A DNA stretch of 64,000 bases, taken from the NCBI GenBank assembly GCA_032622095.1, contig CP136065.1:246885474-246949473 (forward strand), in the 5' to 3' direction. The stretch comes from Siphonodentalium dalli (lineage: Eukaryota; Mollusca; Scaphopoda; Gadilida; Siphonodentaliidae). The position numbers were made by a program, and so were the translations under genes. Every line of letters starts with the position of its first letter. The stretch's first letter is position 1. Shown piece after piece: positions 59,201 to 62,969 of the stretch. The notes beneath the pieces are model-generated. The model did no database searches. It was not told the origin of the DNA and saw only the letters and a program-made list of their open reading frames with translations.

Positions 59201-62200
59201 TGAGTAATGATGTTAGTTTATCAAGTGAGTAATGATGTTAGCTTATTAAGTGAGTAATGATGTTAGTTTATCAAGTGAGTAATGATGTTATCTTATCAAG
59301 TGAGTAATGATGTTAGTTTATCAAGTGAGTAATGATGTTAGCTTATCAAGTGAGTAATGATGTTAGTTTATCAAGTGAGTAATGATGTTAGCTTATCAAG
59401 TGAGTAATGATGTTAGTTTATCAAGTGAGTAATGATGTTAGTTTATCAAGTGAGTAATGATGTTAGCCTATCAAGTGAGTAATGATGTTAGTTTATCAAG
59501 TGAGTAATGATGTTAGCTTATCAAGTGAGTAATGTTAGCTTATCAAGTGAGTAATGATGTTAGTTTATCAAGTGAGTAATGTTAGCTTATCAAGTGAGTA
59601 ATGATGTTAGTTTATCAAGTGAGTAATGTTGTTAGCTTATTAAGTGAGTAATGATGTTAGTTTATCAAGTGAGTAATGATGTTAGCTTATCAAGTGAGTA
59701 ATGATGTTAGCTTATCAAGTGAGTAATGATGTTAGCTTATCAAGTGAGTAATGATGTTAGTTTATCAAGTGAGTAATGATGTTAGCTTATCAAGTGAGTA
59801 ATGTTAGCTTATCAAGTGAGTAATGATGTTAGTTTATCAAGTGAGTAATGGTGTTAGCTTATTAAGTGAGTAATGATGTTAGTTTATCAAGTGAGTAATG
59901 ATGTTAGCTTATCAAGTGAGTAATGATGTTAGTTTATCAAGTGAGTAATGCTGTTAGCTTATCAAGTGAGTAATGATGTTAGTTTATCAAGTGAGTAATG
60001 GTGTTCGTTTATCAAGTGAGTAATGATGTTAGCTTATCAAGTGAATAATGATGTTAGCTTATCAAGTGAGTAATGATATTAGCTTATCAAGTGAGTAATG
60101 ATGTTAGCTTATCAAGTGAGTAATGATGTTAGCTTATCAAGTGAGTAATGATATTAGCTTATCAAGTGAGTAATGATGTTAGCTTATTAAGCGAGTAATG
60201 ATGTTAGCTTATTAAGCGAGTAATGATGTTAGCTTATCAAGTGAGTAATGCTGTTAGCTTATCAGTGGGTAATGATGTTAGCTTATCAAGTGAGTAATGA
60301 TGTTAGCTTATCAAGTGAGTAATGATGTTAGCTTATTAAGTGAGTAATGATGTTAGCTTATCAAGTGGGTAATGATGTTAGCTTATCAAGTGGGTAATGA
60401 TGTTAGCTTATCAAGTGAGTAATGGTGTTAGCTTATCAAGTGAGTAATGATGATGGCAGAAACAACTTTTACTTTATTAACTACTACAGATAAGAATTAT
60501 GAACAGCTAATTGTAGTCTCTGCTCAGTTGGCAAGATACTTTTAGCAGATATATATTTTACTTATTTAGAAAAATATTGTATTTGTGATTATACCTGTAT
60601 ATGTTTGATGATACCTCTATATGTGTGATGATACCTGCATATGTGTGATGATACCTGCATATGTGTGATGATATATTTATATGTGTGATGATACCTGCAT
60701 ATGTGTGATGATACCTGCATATATATGTGTGATGATACCTGCATATATGTGATGATGCCTCTATATGTGTGATGATACCTCTATATGTGTGATGATACCT
60801 CTATATGTGTGATGATACCTGCATATGTGTGATGATACCTGCATATGTGTGATGATGCCTCTATATATGTGATGATACCTCTATATATGTGATGATACCT
60901 CTATATGTGTGATGATACCTCTATATATGTGATGATACCTCTATATGTGTGATGATACCTCTATATGTGTGATTATACCTCTATACGTGTGATGATACCT
61001 CTATATGTGTGATGATACCTCTATATGTGTGATGATACCTCTATATGTGTGATTATACCCCTATATGTGTGATGATACCTCTATATGTGTGATGATACCT
61101 CTATATATGTGATGATACCTCTATATGTGTGATGATACCTCTATATGTGTGTGAAATCTATGTTCGGTCTCATTAAATTGGTGATTTTATTTAATACAGT
61201 CTTTAAAGGAGCAAATTACAAAGGATTTGAACACTCGGAAGAATGACAACAATGAGAAGAGGAAGGAGCTCTTTGATTACCTCGCTCAGCTTGCTTACAA
61301 TGGCGGCAGGGCGCTCCATTACTGGGTGTGTATAGTGTATACCTAGCTTACAATGGTGGCAGGGCATTCAACTACTTGGTGTGTATTCTTAGCTTACGAT
61401 GGCGGTAGGGCGCTCAATTACTGGGTGTGTATTCCTAGCTTACGATGGCGGCAGGGCGCTCAATTACTGGGTGTGTATTCCTAGCTTACGGTTGCGACAG
61501 GGTGCTCAATTACATGATGTGTGTTACTAGCTTATGATGGTGGCGTGTCACTCAATTACTTGGTGTGTATTCCTAGTTTACGATGGCGGCAGGGTGCTCA
61601 ATTACTGGGTGTGTATTCCTAACTTACTATGGCAGCAGGGCACTCAATTATTATTATACCCCCCGCAACGAAGTTAGGGGGGTATACTGGAGTCAGCTTG
61701 TCCATCGTCCGTCCGTCCGTCGTCCGTCCGTGGACACAAATTTGTCCGGAGTTTTTCTCAGTCGTTTTTTGATCAATTTCCGTGAAACTTGGTACAGACA
61801 TCAACCACCATGGGAACCTGTGCACCTTCGATTATGACGTCTGTCAAACTTTTTTTGGTGGAGTTATCCCCCATTTTTCGACTTAGAAATTTTTCGCAAC
61901 ATGTAACTTTTGTCCAAGCTTTTATTCCTACATTTTTCGGTCAATTTTTTTAAAACGTGGCACAGATATTTAGTACCATGGGAACTTGTGAACCTGCGAT
62001 TATGACGTCTGTCCAACATGTTTTGGTTGAGTTATCCCCCTTTTTCGACTTATAAACTTTTTTTGCAACATACATAATTTTGTTCAAGCTTTTCCTATAT
62101 TTATCGGTCAATAGGTATAAGATTAGGGTTATGGTTGTACACCTGCAATGGGAACTGTTATTTTATTATTTTAACTAAATGTTTACTGCCATGTGAAACA

Positions 62201-62969
62201 TCTTAGTATTTTAAAAACAGGGGGGTATCCGTAGTCCCATTGGGACAGTCACACCTCTAGTTTAGTGTGTATTCCTAGCTTATTTTATGTGACATCAGCT
62301 GAAAGGTAATGATTGAAATGTGACATGCTCATAGTATGCCACAAAGTCTGCAAACTGCAACTGATGATGATGTTTTGTAAAGGATTACATATGTTTTTCC
62401 CACAGAATTCATAATTCTTCTATAGCGATGAGTGTCAAAGAACTGTCAAAGTATGATTTGAATTTCATTTATATTTGCAACCACTGTTGGGAATAGCTAT
62501 GATTGGCTGTTATTTTGTGCATCAGCCAATCAGATTGTGAGAATCTTAGAAGGCTAAAGCGACAACTACTAAAAAGTATGCAATGATCGAAACCAATTAC
62601 CAGTTAGTAGTAATTAAATGTCTTAGGGGCTAAATTATCGACTGCCAAAAAGTATAGAACAAATTAAACAGATCACGTTCAGGCGTAATTAAATATTTGA
62701 CCCAAAAATAAATCAACGTGCCATATTTCGTGGTGCTATTCCTATTATTTTCTTGTTGGTTTTTTCAGAATATGCAAAGTCATGTGAACACGCTCCTTAG
62801 CAAACTAAAAAGTAAAAAAGACAAAGACAAAGTCAAAGATGAGAAGAAATATCTCCGTGATAAAGTGAAGGATCTCGGTACCTTCAAACCGGAGATAGAA
62901 TACAATCAGCAATATGGAAAAACGCTCTTCATGCAGCTTTATGAATGCAACTTTAATAGAGCCAATTTT
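34253..62969 (+). CDS. Large TPR-like protein gene of unknown family, 12 coding exons, 3' end outside the window
   Basis: Joined exons: 34253-35252, 37734-37872, 40852-40970, 42435-42627, 43847-43923, 45163-45313, 47721-47858, 51260-51388, 54280-54362, 56954-57153, 61200-61325, 62769-62969. Total 2,556 nt, an open frame of 852 codons. All 11 junction phases agree, which would be unlikely by chance. Protein: acidic/Ser-rich 58-120, basic patch 129-146 (possible nuclear signal), about 190 further residues without recognised domain, TPR-like helical repeats about 384-560, a mixed region 560-745, and a Lys/Asp-rich helix about 793-817. No signal peptide or membrane segment is evident. Exon 5's end is the weakest join. 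The function is unknown; TPR repeats usually mediate protein binding. The frame is still open at the right edge. Confidence 0.85.
35838..36045. repeat. Decayed TTAA-family element with a long central palindrome
   Basis: The left end 'ttaaccctttcaaatcggac' and right end 'tggcactgaaagggttaa' resemble the CCCTTTGAGTGCC family ends. A palindrome at 35892-35978 (tttattgatt...aatcaataaa) has about 40-nt arms and is perfect as read. A complete internal end pair near 35870 (ctggcactcaaagggttaa) suggests nested copies. Confidence 0.65.
36330..36563. mobile_element. TTAA-flanked MITE of the CCCTTTGAGTGCC family, copy in intron 1
   Basis: Starts CCCTTTGAGTGCCAGG and ends CCTGGCACTCAAAGG, flanked by TTAA (36326-36329 and 36564-36567). 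It contains the 69-bp palindrome module at 36377-36445 and a 'gggccgataatatcggccc' hairpin near the right end. TTAA plus CCC ends fit piggyBac-type non-autonomous elements. Confidence 0.85.
36377..36445. repeat. 69-bp palindrome module
   Basis: Runs from gccaatgcattctcttata to tataagagaatgcattggc. Same-length copies lie at 39445-39513, 39597-39665, 41123-41191 and 54624-54692, and a centrally deleted 36-bp copy lies at 38202-38237. Confidence 0.92.
37120..37298 (+). repeat. Two tandem upstream copies of the exon 2 acceptor region
   Basis: Two about 87-bp units each contain 'ggtgatcgtctctattgtag', a pyrimidine tract, 'ttttgacacag' and then the first 23 nt of exon 2 (ctgtcgggcatgccatcgat...). 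Potential acceptors lie before 37187 and 37274; the true one is before 37734. Exon 1 spliced to 37187 or 37274 would stay open for at most about 37 or 8 codons before TGA at about 37297. Confidence 0.88.
37415..37675. repeat. Dispersed intronic repeat, copy 1
   Basis: Similar at roughly 75-80% to 48355-48605 in intron 7 ('gatgttttctatggagtggt', 'cccgaacaagtcc', 'taatatgtctttaatg'). It lies between the decoy acceptors and the true acceptor of exon 2. No coding frame. Confidence 0.75.
37734..37872 (+). CDS. Exon 2 of the large TPR-like gene
   Basis: Acceptor with strong pyrimidine tract (tctctttttgacacag), phase 1 in. It encodes residues 334-380, including SHRTKKICASDQNLLDQNLK. Donor GCGAG/gtgcgt, phase 2 out. 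The bases from intron position +3 onward are the left target-site duplication of the hAT-like insertion that begins at 37883. Confidence 0.82.
38152..39207. mobile_element. Nested CCCTTTGAGTGCC-family element
   Basis: The left end 'ccctttgagtgccaggtccg' and right end 'cctggcactcaaagggttaa' match the family at 36330-36563. The left TTAA is changed to CTGA. It carries the shortened palindrome (38202-38237) and is split by the insertion at 38343-39169. Confidence 0.8.
38343..39169. mobile_element. Second-level nested element with 9-bp target duplication, 827 bp
   Basis: It starts CAGTCTGAGTAAAC and ends GTTCACCCAGACTG (imperfect inverted ends), flanked by GGGCCGATG at 38334-38342 and 39170-39178. 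A 60-codon minus-strand frame at 38807-38989 has a Cys pair (ICRVC) and may be a remnant of a transposon-encoded zinc finger. The superfamily is uncertain. Confidence 0.8.
39296..39698. mobile_element. TTAA-flanked element with two 69-bp palindromes
   Basis: The ends CCCTTTACCCAACA and TGTTGGGTAAAGTG are inverted and flanked by TTAA (39292-39295 and 39699-39702). Its ends differ from the CCCTTTGAGTGCC family, yet it contains the same palindrome module twice (39445-39513 and 39597-39665), 152 bp apart. Confidence 0.85.
39703..40851. other. Intron 2, right part, no gene seen
   Basis: A block near 39955-40300 (cgacccacgtaggcgatatg, then 'tccatctgtctgttcatccg') has the style of the tandem-unit elements elsewhere. 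The remainder is unremarkable. Confidence 0.5.
40852..40970 (+). CDS. Exon 3 of the large TPR-like gene
   Basis: Acceptor catttcatttcag/g, phase 2 in. It encodes residues 381-420 (FSILMDDLFEEALAYVCWAR, then GNISQASDMLVKIA), amphipathic helices like a TPR pair. Donor CTTT/gtgagt, phase 1 out. Confidence 0.85.
41123..41191. repeat. 69-bp palindrome module in intron 3
   Basis: gccaatgtattctcttata pairs with a right arm ending atacattggc, a diverged copy. A 'cttaacccattcatgactgg' block just upstream may be the end of yet another TTAA-type element. A partial copy begins near 41221. Confidence 0.85.
41192..42358. other. Intron 3, remainder
   Basis: Contains a lone 'gaatgaggtccccaaagggt' element end near 41487 and a 'tttaaagggatactgtaccc' block near 42081, also seen near 15424. 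No gene is supported. Confidence 0.5.
42359..42388 (+). repeat. Degenerate copy of the exon 4 acceptor
   Basis: 'tttttttatagacctagata' plus 'aagtatctg' resembles the true junction 'tatttatagacttagataaag' 67 bp downstream (about 18 of 19 across the core). Short, so chance similarity is possible. Confidence 0.5.
42435..42627 (+). CDS. Exon 4 of the large TPR-like gene
   Basis: Acceptor gtctatttatag/acttag, phase 1 in. It encodes residues 420-484, with the TPR-like run ALLLSEIGRMYAQLDDPQLA followed by TKFFRLASEAAHEAG, fitting the small/large residue spacing of TPR helices A and B. Donor CAGG/ggttagt is read as GG/gttagt, phase 2 out. Confidence 0.87.
42628..43288. other. Intron 4, left part, no gene seen
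   Basis: Nothing coding supported. A 71-codon open frame at 42843-43058 has no recognisable domain. Confidence 0.5.
43289..43445. repeat. Minisatellite, about 39-41-bp unit, 4 copies
   Basis: Units read 'aatgtcagaccaacttgcat' followed by 'tcataatccatggaa', with small indels. It lies in intron 4. Confidence 0.85.
43847..43923 (+). CDS. Exon 5 of the large TPR-like gene (end uncertain)
   Basis: Acceptor tttttctccag/g, phase 2 in. It encodes residues 484-510 (LMTETKCRESKALWSSIINS...). The phase needed by exon 6 is met only by the weak donor ATAA/gtaccc at 43924. A far better donor (CTG/gtaagt at 43988) would extend the exon by 64 nt (reading ISTPLVPRGIRCSAVPFWDI...) but gives phase 2, which opens into a stop in exon 6. 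Either the weak donor is used, or an unseen exon lies between. Confidence 0.6.
43955..44462 (+). repeat. Minisatellite, about 50-bp unit, about 10 copies, each with a donor-like GGTGAGTT/GGTGATTT
   Basis: Units contain 'ttactgtgcttccatgctgg' then 'gatattccctggtgatttag' and 'aattacctccc'. The first unit overlaps the strong donor gtaagt at 43988 and the possible long form of exon 5. Two more copies lie at 44823-44932 after a 360-bp gap. A 97-codon minus-strand frame is a repeat translation. Confidence 0.85.
44463..44822. other. Intron 5 spacer, no gene seen
   Basis: Non-repetitive AT-rich sequence between parts of the 50-bp array. Short direct repeats 'gacatgttagactg' occur near 44700. Confidence 0.5.
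44823..44932. repeat. Two detached units of the 50-bp minisatellite
   Basis: 'ttacctcccttactgttctt' followed by 'ccatcctgggaca' occurs twice, ending 'ggtgagttacag'. Confidence 0.85.
45163..45313 (+). CDS. Exon 6 of the large TPR-like gene
   Basis: Acceptor atctattacag/ga, phase 1 in. It encodes residues 510-560 (DMDWLKEAEEKLNKAVNKKY, then LNLHLSFVLAWLGKTEES), a clear TPR-like helical hairpin. Donor ATGG/gtaagg, phase 2 out. Confidence 0.87.
45352..45413 (+). repeat. Decayed copy of the exon 6 3' end
   Basis: 'ggaagatagaagaataatga' then 'ctagcattgctcaacctatctta' matches the last about 55 nt of exon 6 (ggaagacagaagaatcaaaa, ctagcattttgtaacctatc). The donor is lost in this copy. Confidence 0.75.
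45414..45974. other. Intron 6, no gene seen
   Basis: No repeat or coding sequence recognised. A 70-codon minus-strand frame at 45729-45941 lacks any domain. Confidence 0.5.
45975..46385. repeat. Pair of hairpins of the GAATGAGGTCCCCAGAGGGTGA family
   Basis: 'catttgcagaatgaggtctc' pairs with 'ggggacctcattctgct' (about 45985-46060). A second hairpin at about 46271-46370 has a central palindrome 'cccgctatgcggg'. A related inverted-repeat element lies at 52090-52315. Structure only, no frame. Confidence 0.8.
46542..46706. repeat. 165-bp hairpin in intron 6
   Basis: 'ttatacaatgttgtgtacag' pairs with 'ctgtacacaacattgtataa'. Inner arms 'acgagtccaggtttg' and 'acaacctggacgagt' extend the stem. Probably a foldback MITE. 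Confidence 0.85.
46707..47720. other. Intron 6, right part, no gene seen
   Basis: No feature recognised apart from AT-rich sequence. Confidence 0.5.
47721..47858 (+). CDS. Exon 7 of the large TPR-like gene
   Basis: Acceptor taatgtttacag/t, phase 2 in. It encodes residues 560-606 (SYKKSSVWDLLINEVLRQKS, then RPLKVIWRTQLQPYC). Donor GAAAC/gtgagt, phase 2 out. Confidence 0.85.
47897..48150. repeat. Dispersed MITE-like repeat, copy in intron 7
   Basis: It starts 'caacctttccgtactgaatg' and ends 'catttagtttagaaagg', roughly inverted to each other. Related copies lie near 36238 (start only) and 52320-52590. Ends are not sharply defined. Confidence 0.65.
48225..48280 (+). repeat. Copy of the exon 7 3' end and donor
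   Basis: 'cagtcatattgtctgagtga' followed by 'aacgtgagttttcattggttga' matches exon 7's last 23 nt and the first about 20 nt of intron 7 at about 95%. A second intact donor (gtgagt at 48251) therefore lies 392 bp downstream of the true one, but without an exon body or acceptor. Confidence 0.88.
48355..48605. repeat. Dispersed intronic repeat, copy 2
   Basis: Counterpart of 37415-37675: 'gatgttttctatggagtggt', 'cacccgaacaagtcc', 'taatatgtctttaatggc'. Confidence 0.75.
48606..49590. other. Intron 7, middle, no gene seen
   Basis: A block near 49150-49240 with 'gggagaagtgacttctccct' resembles the hAT-like element at 37883. The rest is AT-rich. Confidence 0.5.
49592..50240 (+). mobile_element. 5'-truncated LINE fragment: C-terminal end of a reverse-transcriptase ORF plus 3' region
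   Basis: A 78-codon frame (49595-49831) reads like the extreme C-terminus of a Jockey/I-type LINE ORF2 (FKYLHCNQALHDAADIPTMK, RLTDLRNQTLARIDNSPLMQ). It is followed by a C/A-rich stretch unlike its AT-rich neighbourhood, and an apparent 3' end near 50240. The abrupt 5' edge fits target-primed truncation. The assignment rests on motif style only. Confidence 0.6.
50241..51120. other. Intron 7, right part, no gene seen
   Basis: Contains a 'ggcgacttcg...cgaagtcgcc' inverted pair near 50863-50905. No gene. Confidence 0.5.
51125..51259 (+). repeat. Two tandem decoy copies of the exon 8 acceptor (53-bp unit)
   Basis: 'taactattgctttcag/gccc' (before 51154) and 'taattattgctttcag/gccg' (before 51207) precede the true 'taactattgatttcag/gccg' (before 51260). 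Spacing is exactly 53 bp each time, and each copy keeps about 20 nt of exon start (gccgatatctctagctgatt). Use of either upstream site brings an in-frame TAA within about 10 codons. Confidence 0.92.
51260..51388 (+). CDS. Exon 8 of the large TPR-like gene
   Basis: Phase 2 in, from exon 7 (codon ACG across the join). It encodes residues 606-649 (LADLCSTQINLRFTVDGYLT, then MQQLLPPVRGVYLDP). Donor ACCGG/gtaaga, phase 2 out. Preceded by two tandem decoy acceptors. Confidence 0.87.
51389..52089. other. Intron 8, left part, no gene seen
   Basis: Short partial echo of the exon end near 51421-51435 (cttgatccacatactggg against ctcgatccacataccggg), so a one-copy duplicate of the exon 8 end may exist there. 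Otherwise nothing. Confidence 0.5.
51418..51438 (+). repeat. Short copy of the exon 8 3' end
   Basis: 'ccttgatccacatactggga' resembles 'cctcgatccacataccgggt' at 51371-51390 (about 17 of 20), 48 bp downstream. The donor is lost. Confidence 0.6.
52090..52315. mobile_element. Inverted-repeat element, GAATGAGGTCCCCAGAGGGTGA family
   Basis: The left end 'cttgaaatagtgtgtctgtc' and right end 'gtcagacatcctatttcaag' are inverted over about 35 bp. Two internal hairpins each pair 'ccccagagggtgaattt' with 'aaattcaccctctgggg'. Related to 45975-46385. Confidence 0.82.
52320..52590. repeat. Dispersed MITE-like repeat, copy in intron 8
   Basis: 'ttctgtactaatactcattg' to 'gaatccattcagtatggaaa', matching 47897-48150 in layout. 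Confidence 0.65.
52714..52862. repeat. 149-bp near-perfect hairpin
   Basis: aaagaaataaatacacggtg pairs with caccgtgtatttatttcttt, and 'ttgtaccacaaaaaactgat' pairs with its complement. The loop is 'gacgacgcgtagcggagtc'. A foldback element in intron 8. Related words (ttgtaccacaaaac) recur near 53650. Confidence 0.88.
52863..54025. other. Intron 8, middle, no gene seen
   Basis: 'tttgtaatacgactgaaag' near 52860 and 'ggtcgtattacaatcac' near 53730 are inverted, so an about 880-bp element may span here. Open frames lack domains. Confidence 0.5.
54026..54090 (+). repeat. Possible decayed copy of the exon 9 start
   Basis: 'acagaatagtgagttcaaac' then 'ccagtgaagcatgagctaca' loosely matches exon 9's 'agagaatagttcggtcacat' and 'cccggtgaaaca'. 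The following 'gagctacagtgtcattga' matches 'gagctacaatgttattga' just before the true acceptor. Tentative. Confidence 0.4.
54280..54362 (+). CDS. Exon 9 of the large TPR-like gene
   Basis: Acceptor with long pyrimidine tract (ttgctttctccag), phase 2 in. It encodes residues 649-677 (RIVRSHPGETETWMESCNLG). Donor ACAG/gtcagc, phase 1 out. Confidence 0.83.
54389..54440. repeat. Solo terminus of a CAGGGTTTCC element
   Basis: 'cagggtttccattaggggtt' followed by 'gggggaatgg' matches the terminal repeat of the element at 55229-56228, just inside intron 9. Confidence 0.75.
54488..54738. mobile_element. TTAA-flanked MITE of the CCCTTTGAGTGCC family, copy in intron 9
   Basis: Starts CCCTTTGAGTACCAGG and ends CCTGGCACTCAAAGGG, flanked by TTAA (54484-54487 and 54739-54742). 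It is inverted relative to 36330-36563 and contains the 69-bp palindrome at 54624-54692. Confidence 0.87.
54743..55221. other. Intron 9 spacer, no gene seen
   Basis: AT-rich, nothing recognised. Confidence 0.5.
55229..56228. mobile_element. CAGGGTTTCC element, 1,000 bp, 7-bp target duplication
   Basis: Starts CAGGGTTTCCGCTA and ends TAGCGGAAACCCTG, flanked by GAATAAG (55222-55228 and 56229-56235). hAT-like ends. It contains a 60-codon open stretch (55229-55399, ...TKVPQTKLSPLFTQDERSST) that I do not recognise and treat as element sequence, not as an exon of the host gene. Confidence 0.85.
56254..56703. repeat. Minisatellite, about 35-bp unit, about 12 copies
   Basis: Unit 'ggttggggaggggccatgat' plus 'tccaccatacctata', with a few longer variants (gtcggaggaggggg). 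It lies in intron 9, 250 bp before exon 10. Confidence 0.92.
56954..57153 (+). CDS. Exon 10 of the large TPR-like gene
   Basis: Acceptor gtatgttctgcag/gc, phase 1 in. It encodes residues 677-743 (GIMFLPTLRKIYSDDDGTTV, then a Leu/Asn-rich stretch and NLIPIMRKLAYQ). Donor CAA/gtgagtaa, phase 0 out. The last 12 nt of the exon and the donor form the unit of the array that follows. Confidence 0.87.
57142..57318 (+). repeat. 25-bp splice-donor minisatellite, left block
   Basis: Starts at the true exon 10 end. The unit is 'ttagcttatcaagtgagtaatgatg' in pieces: ttagcttatcaa (exon-derived) + gtgagtaatgatg (intron-derived). About 7 copies before an element interrupts. Confidence 0.93.
57319..57973. 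mobile_element. Element of the 'ggggggtatccgtagtccca' family, 5'-truncated, inside the array
   Basis: Three to four internal units of about 170 bp (cttggcacagacatc, gggaacctgtgcacctgcga, ttcctacatttttcggtcaa) are followed by the tail 'gtatccgtagtcccattggg' and 'cacacctctagtt'. The complete relative is at 61651-62261; here the 5' head is missing. It interrupts the 25-bp array, so the array existed before the insertion. Confidence 0.8.
57974..60452 (+). repeat. 25-bp splice-donor minisatellite, right block, about 98 units
   Basis: Near-continuous units of ttagcttatcaa/gtgagtaatgatg, with common variants ttagtttatcaa and ttagcttattaa. Almost all keep gtgagtaa. A block of about 420 bp with rare variants (gtgagagtaatg, aagtaagtaatg, gagtaaagttag) occurs twice, at about 58187-58610 and 58709-59132, 522 bp apart, showing internal segmental duplication. 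Confidence 0.94.
60590..61150. repeat. 20-bp minisatellite, about 27 units
   Basis: Unit 'gatgatacctctatatgtgt' with 'ctgcatat' variants. It ends 50 bp before exon 11. It is not derived from an exon. Confidence 0.93.
61200..61325 (+). CDS. Exon 11 of the large TPR-like gene
   Basis: Acceptor tttatttaatacag/t, phase 0 in. It encodes residues 744-785 (KNDNNEKRKELFDYLAQLAY, then NGGRALHYW). Donor TGG/gtgtgt, phase 0 out, the only phase compatible with exon 13-side reading at 62769. The exon end is amplified downstream. Confidence 0.83.
61285..61650 (+). repeat. 46-bp minisatellite made from the exon 11 end and its donor, about 7 units
   Basis: Each unit has about 32 nt of exon end (cttacgatggcggcagggcg, ctcaattactgg) plus 'gtgtgtattcctag'. 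That intron-derived part is itself a GT...AG 14-mer. Drift increases to the right. The block is cut by the element at 61651-62261; a final fragment (gtgtgtattcctagctta) follows it at 62265-62282. Confidence 0.9.
61651..62261. mobile_element. Element with CCCCCGCAACGAAG head and 'tatccgtagtcccattggga' tail
   Basis: The head 'ataccccccgcaacgaagtt' plus 'ggggggtatactgg', a CGTC/CGTCCGT microsatellite, internal about 170-bp units and the tail 'acctctagt' are as in the truncated copy at 57319-57973. It lies inside the 46-bp array (flanked by 'tta' on both sides). No coding capacity. Confidence 0.82.
62283..62768. other. Intron 11, right part, no gene seen
   Basis: A tempting 45-nt exon at 62406-62450 is discussed under rejected items. 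Otherwise plain intron. Confidence 0.5.
62769..62969 (+). CDS. Exon 12 of the large TPR-like gene (last in window)
   Basis: Acceptor ttggttttttcag/a, phase 0 in. It encodes residues 786-852: a Lys/Asp-rich helix (KSKKDKDKVKDEKKYLRDKV) then PEIEYNQQYGKTLFMQLYEC. Donor AATTTT/gtaagt, phase 0 out. The gene continues beyond the window. Confidence 0.85.

Noticed and set aside
62406-62450. A 45-nt candidate exon (cacag/aattcataattc...ctgtcaaa/gtatga) between exons 11 and 12
   Set aside because: Entered in the phase left by exon 11 it reads AAT TCA TAA, a stop. Entered from an alternative donor two bases later it leaves a phase that stops in the next exon. Direct joining of 61325 to 62769 is open.
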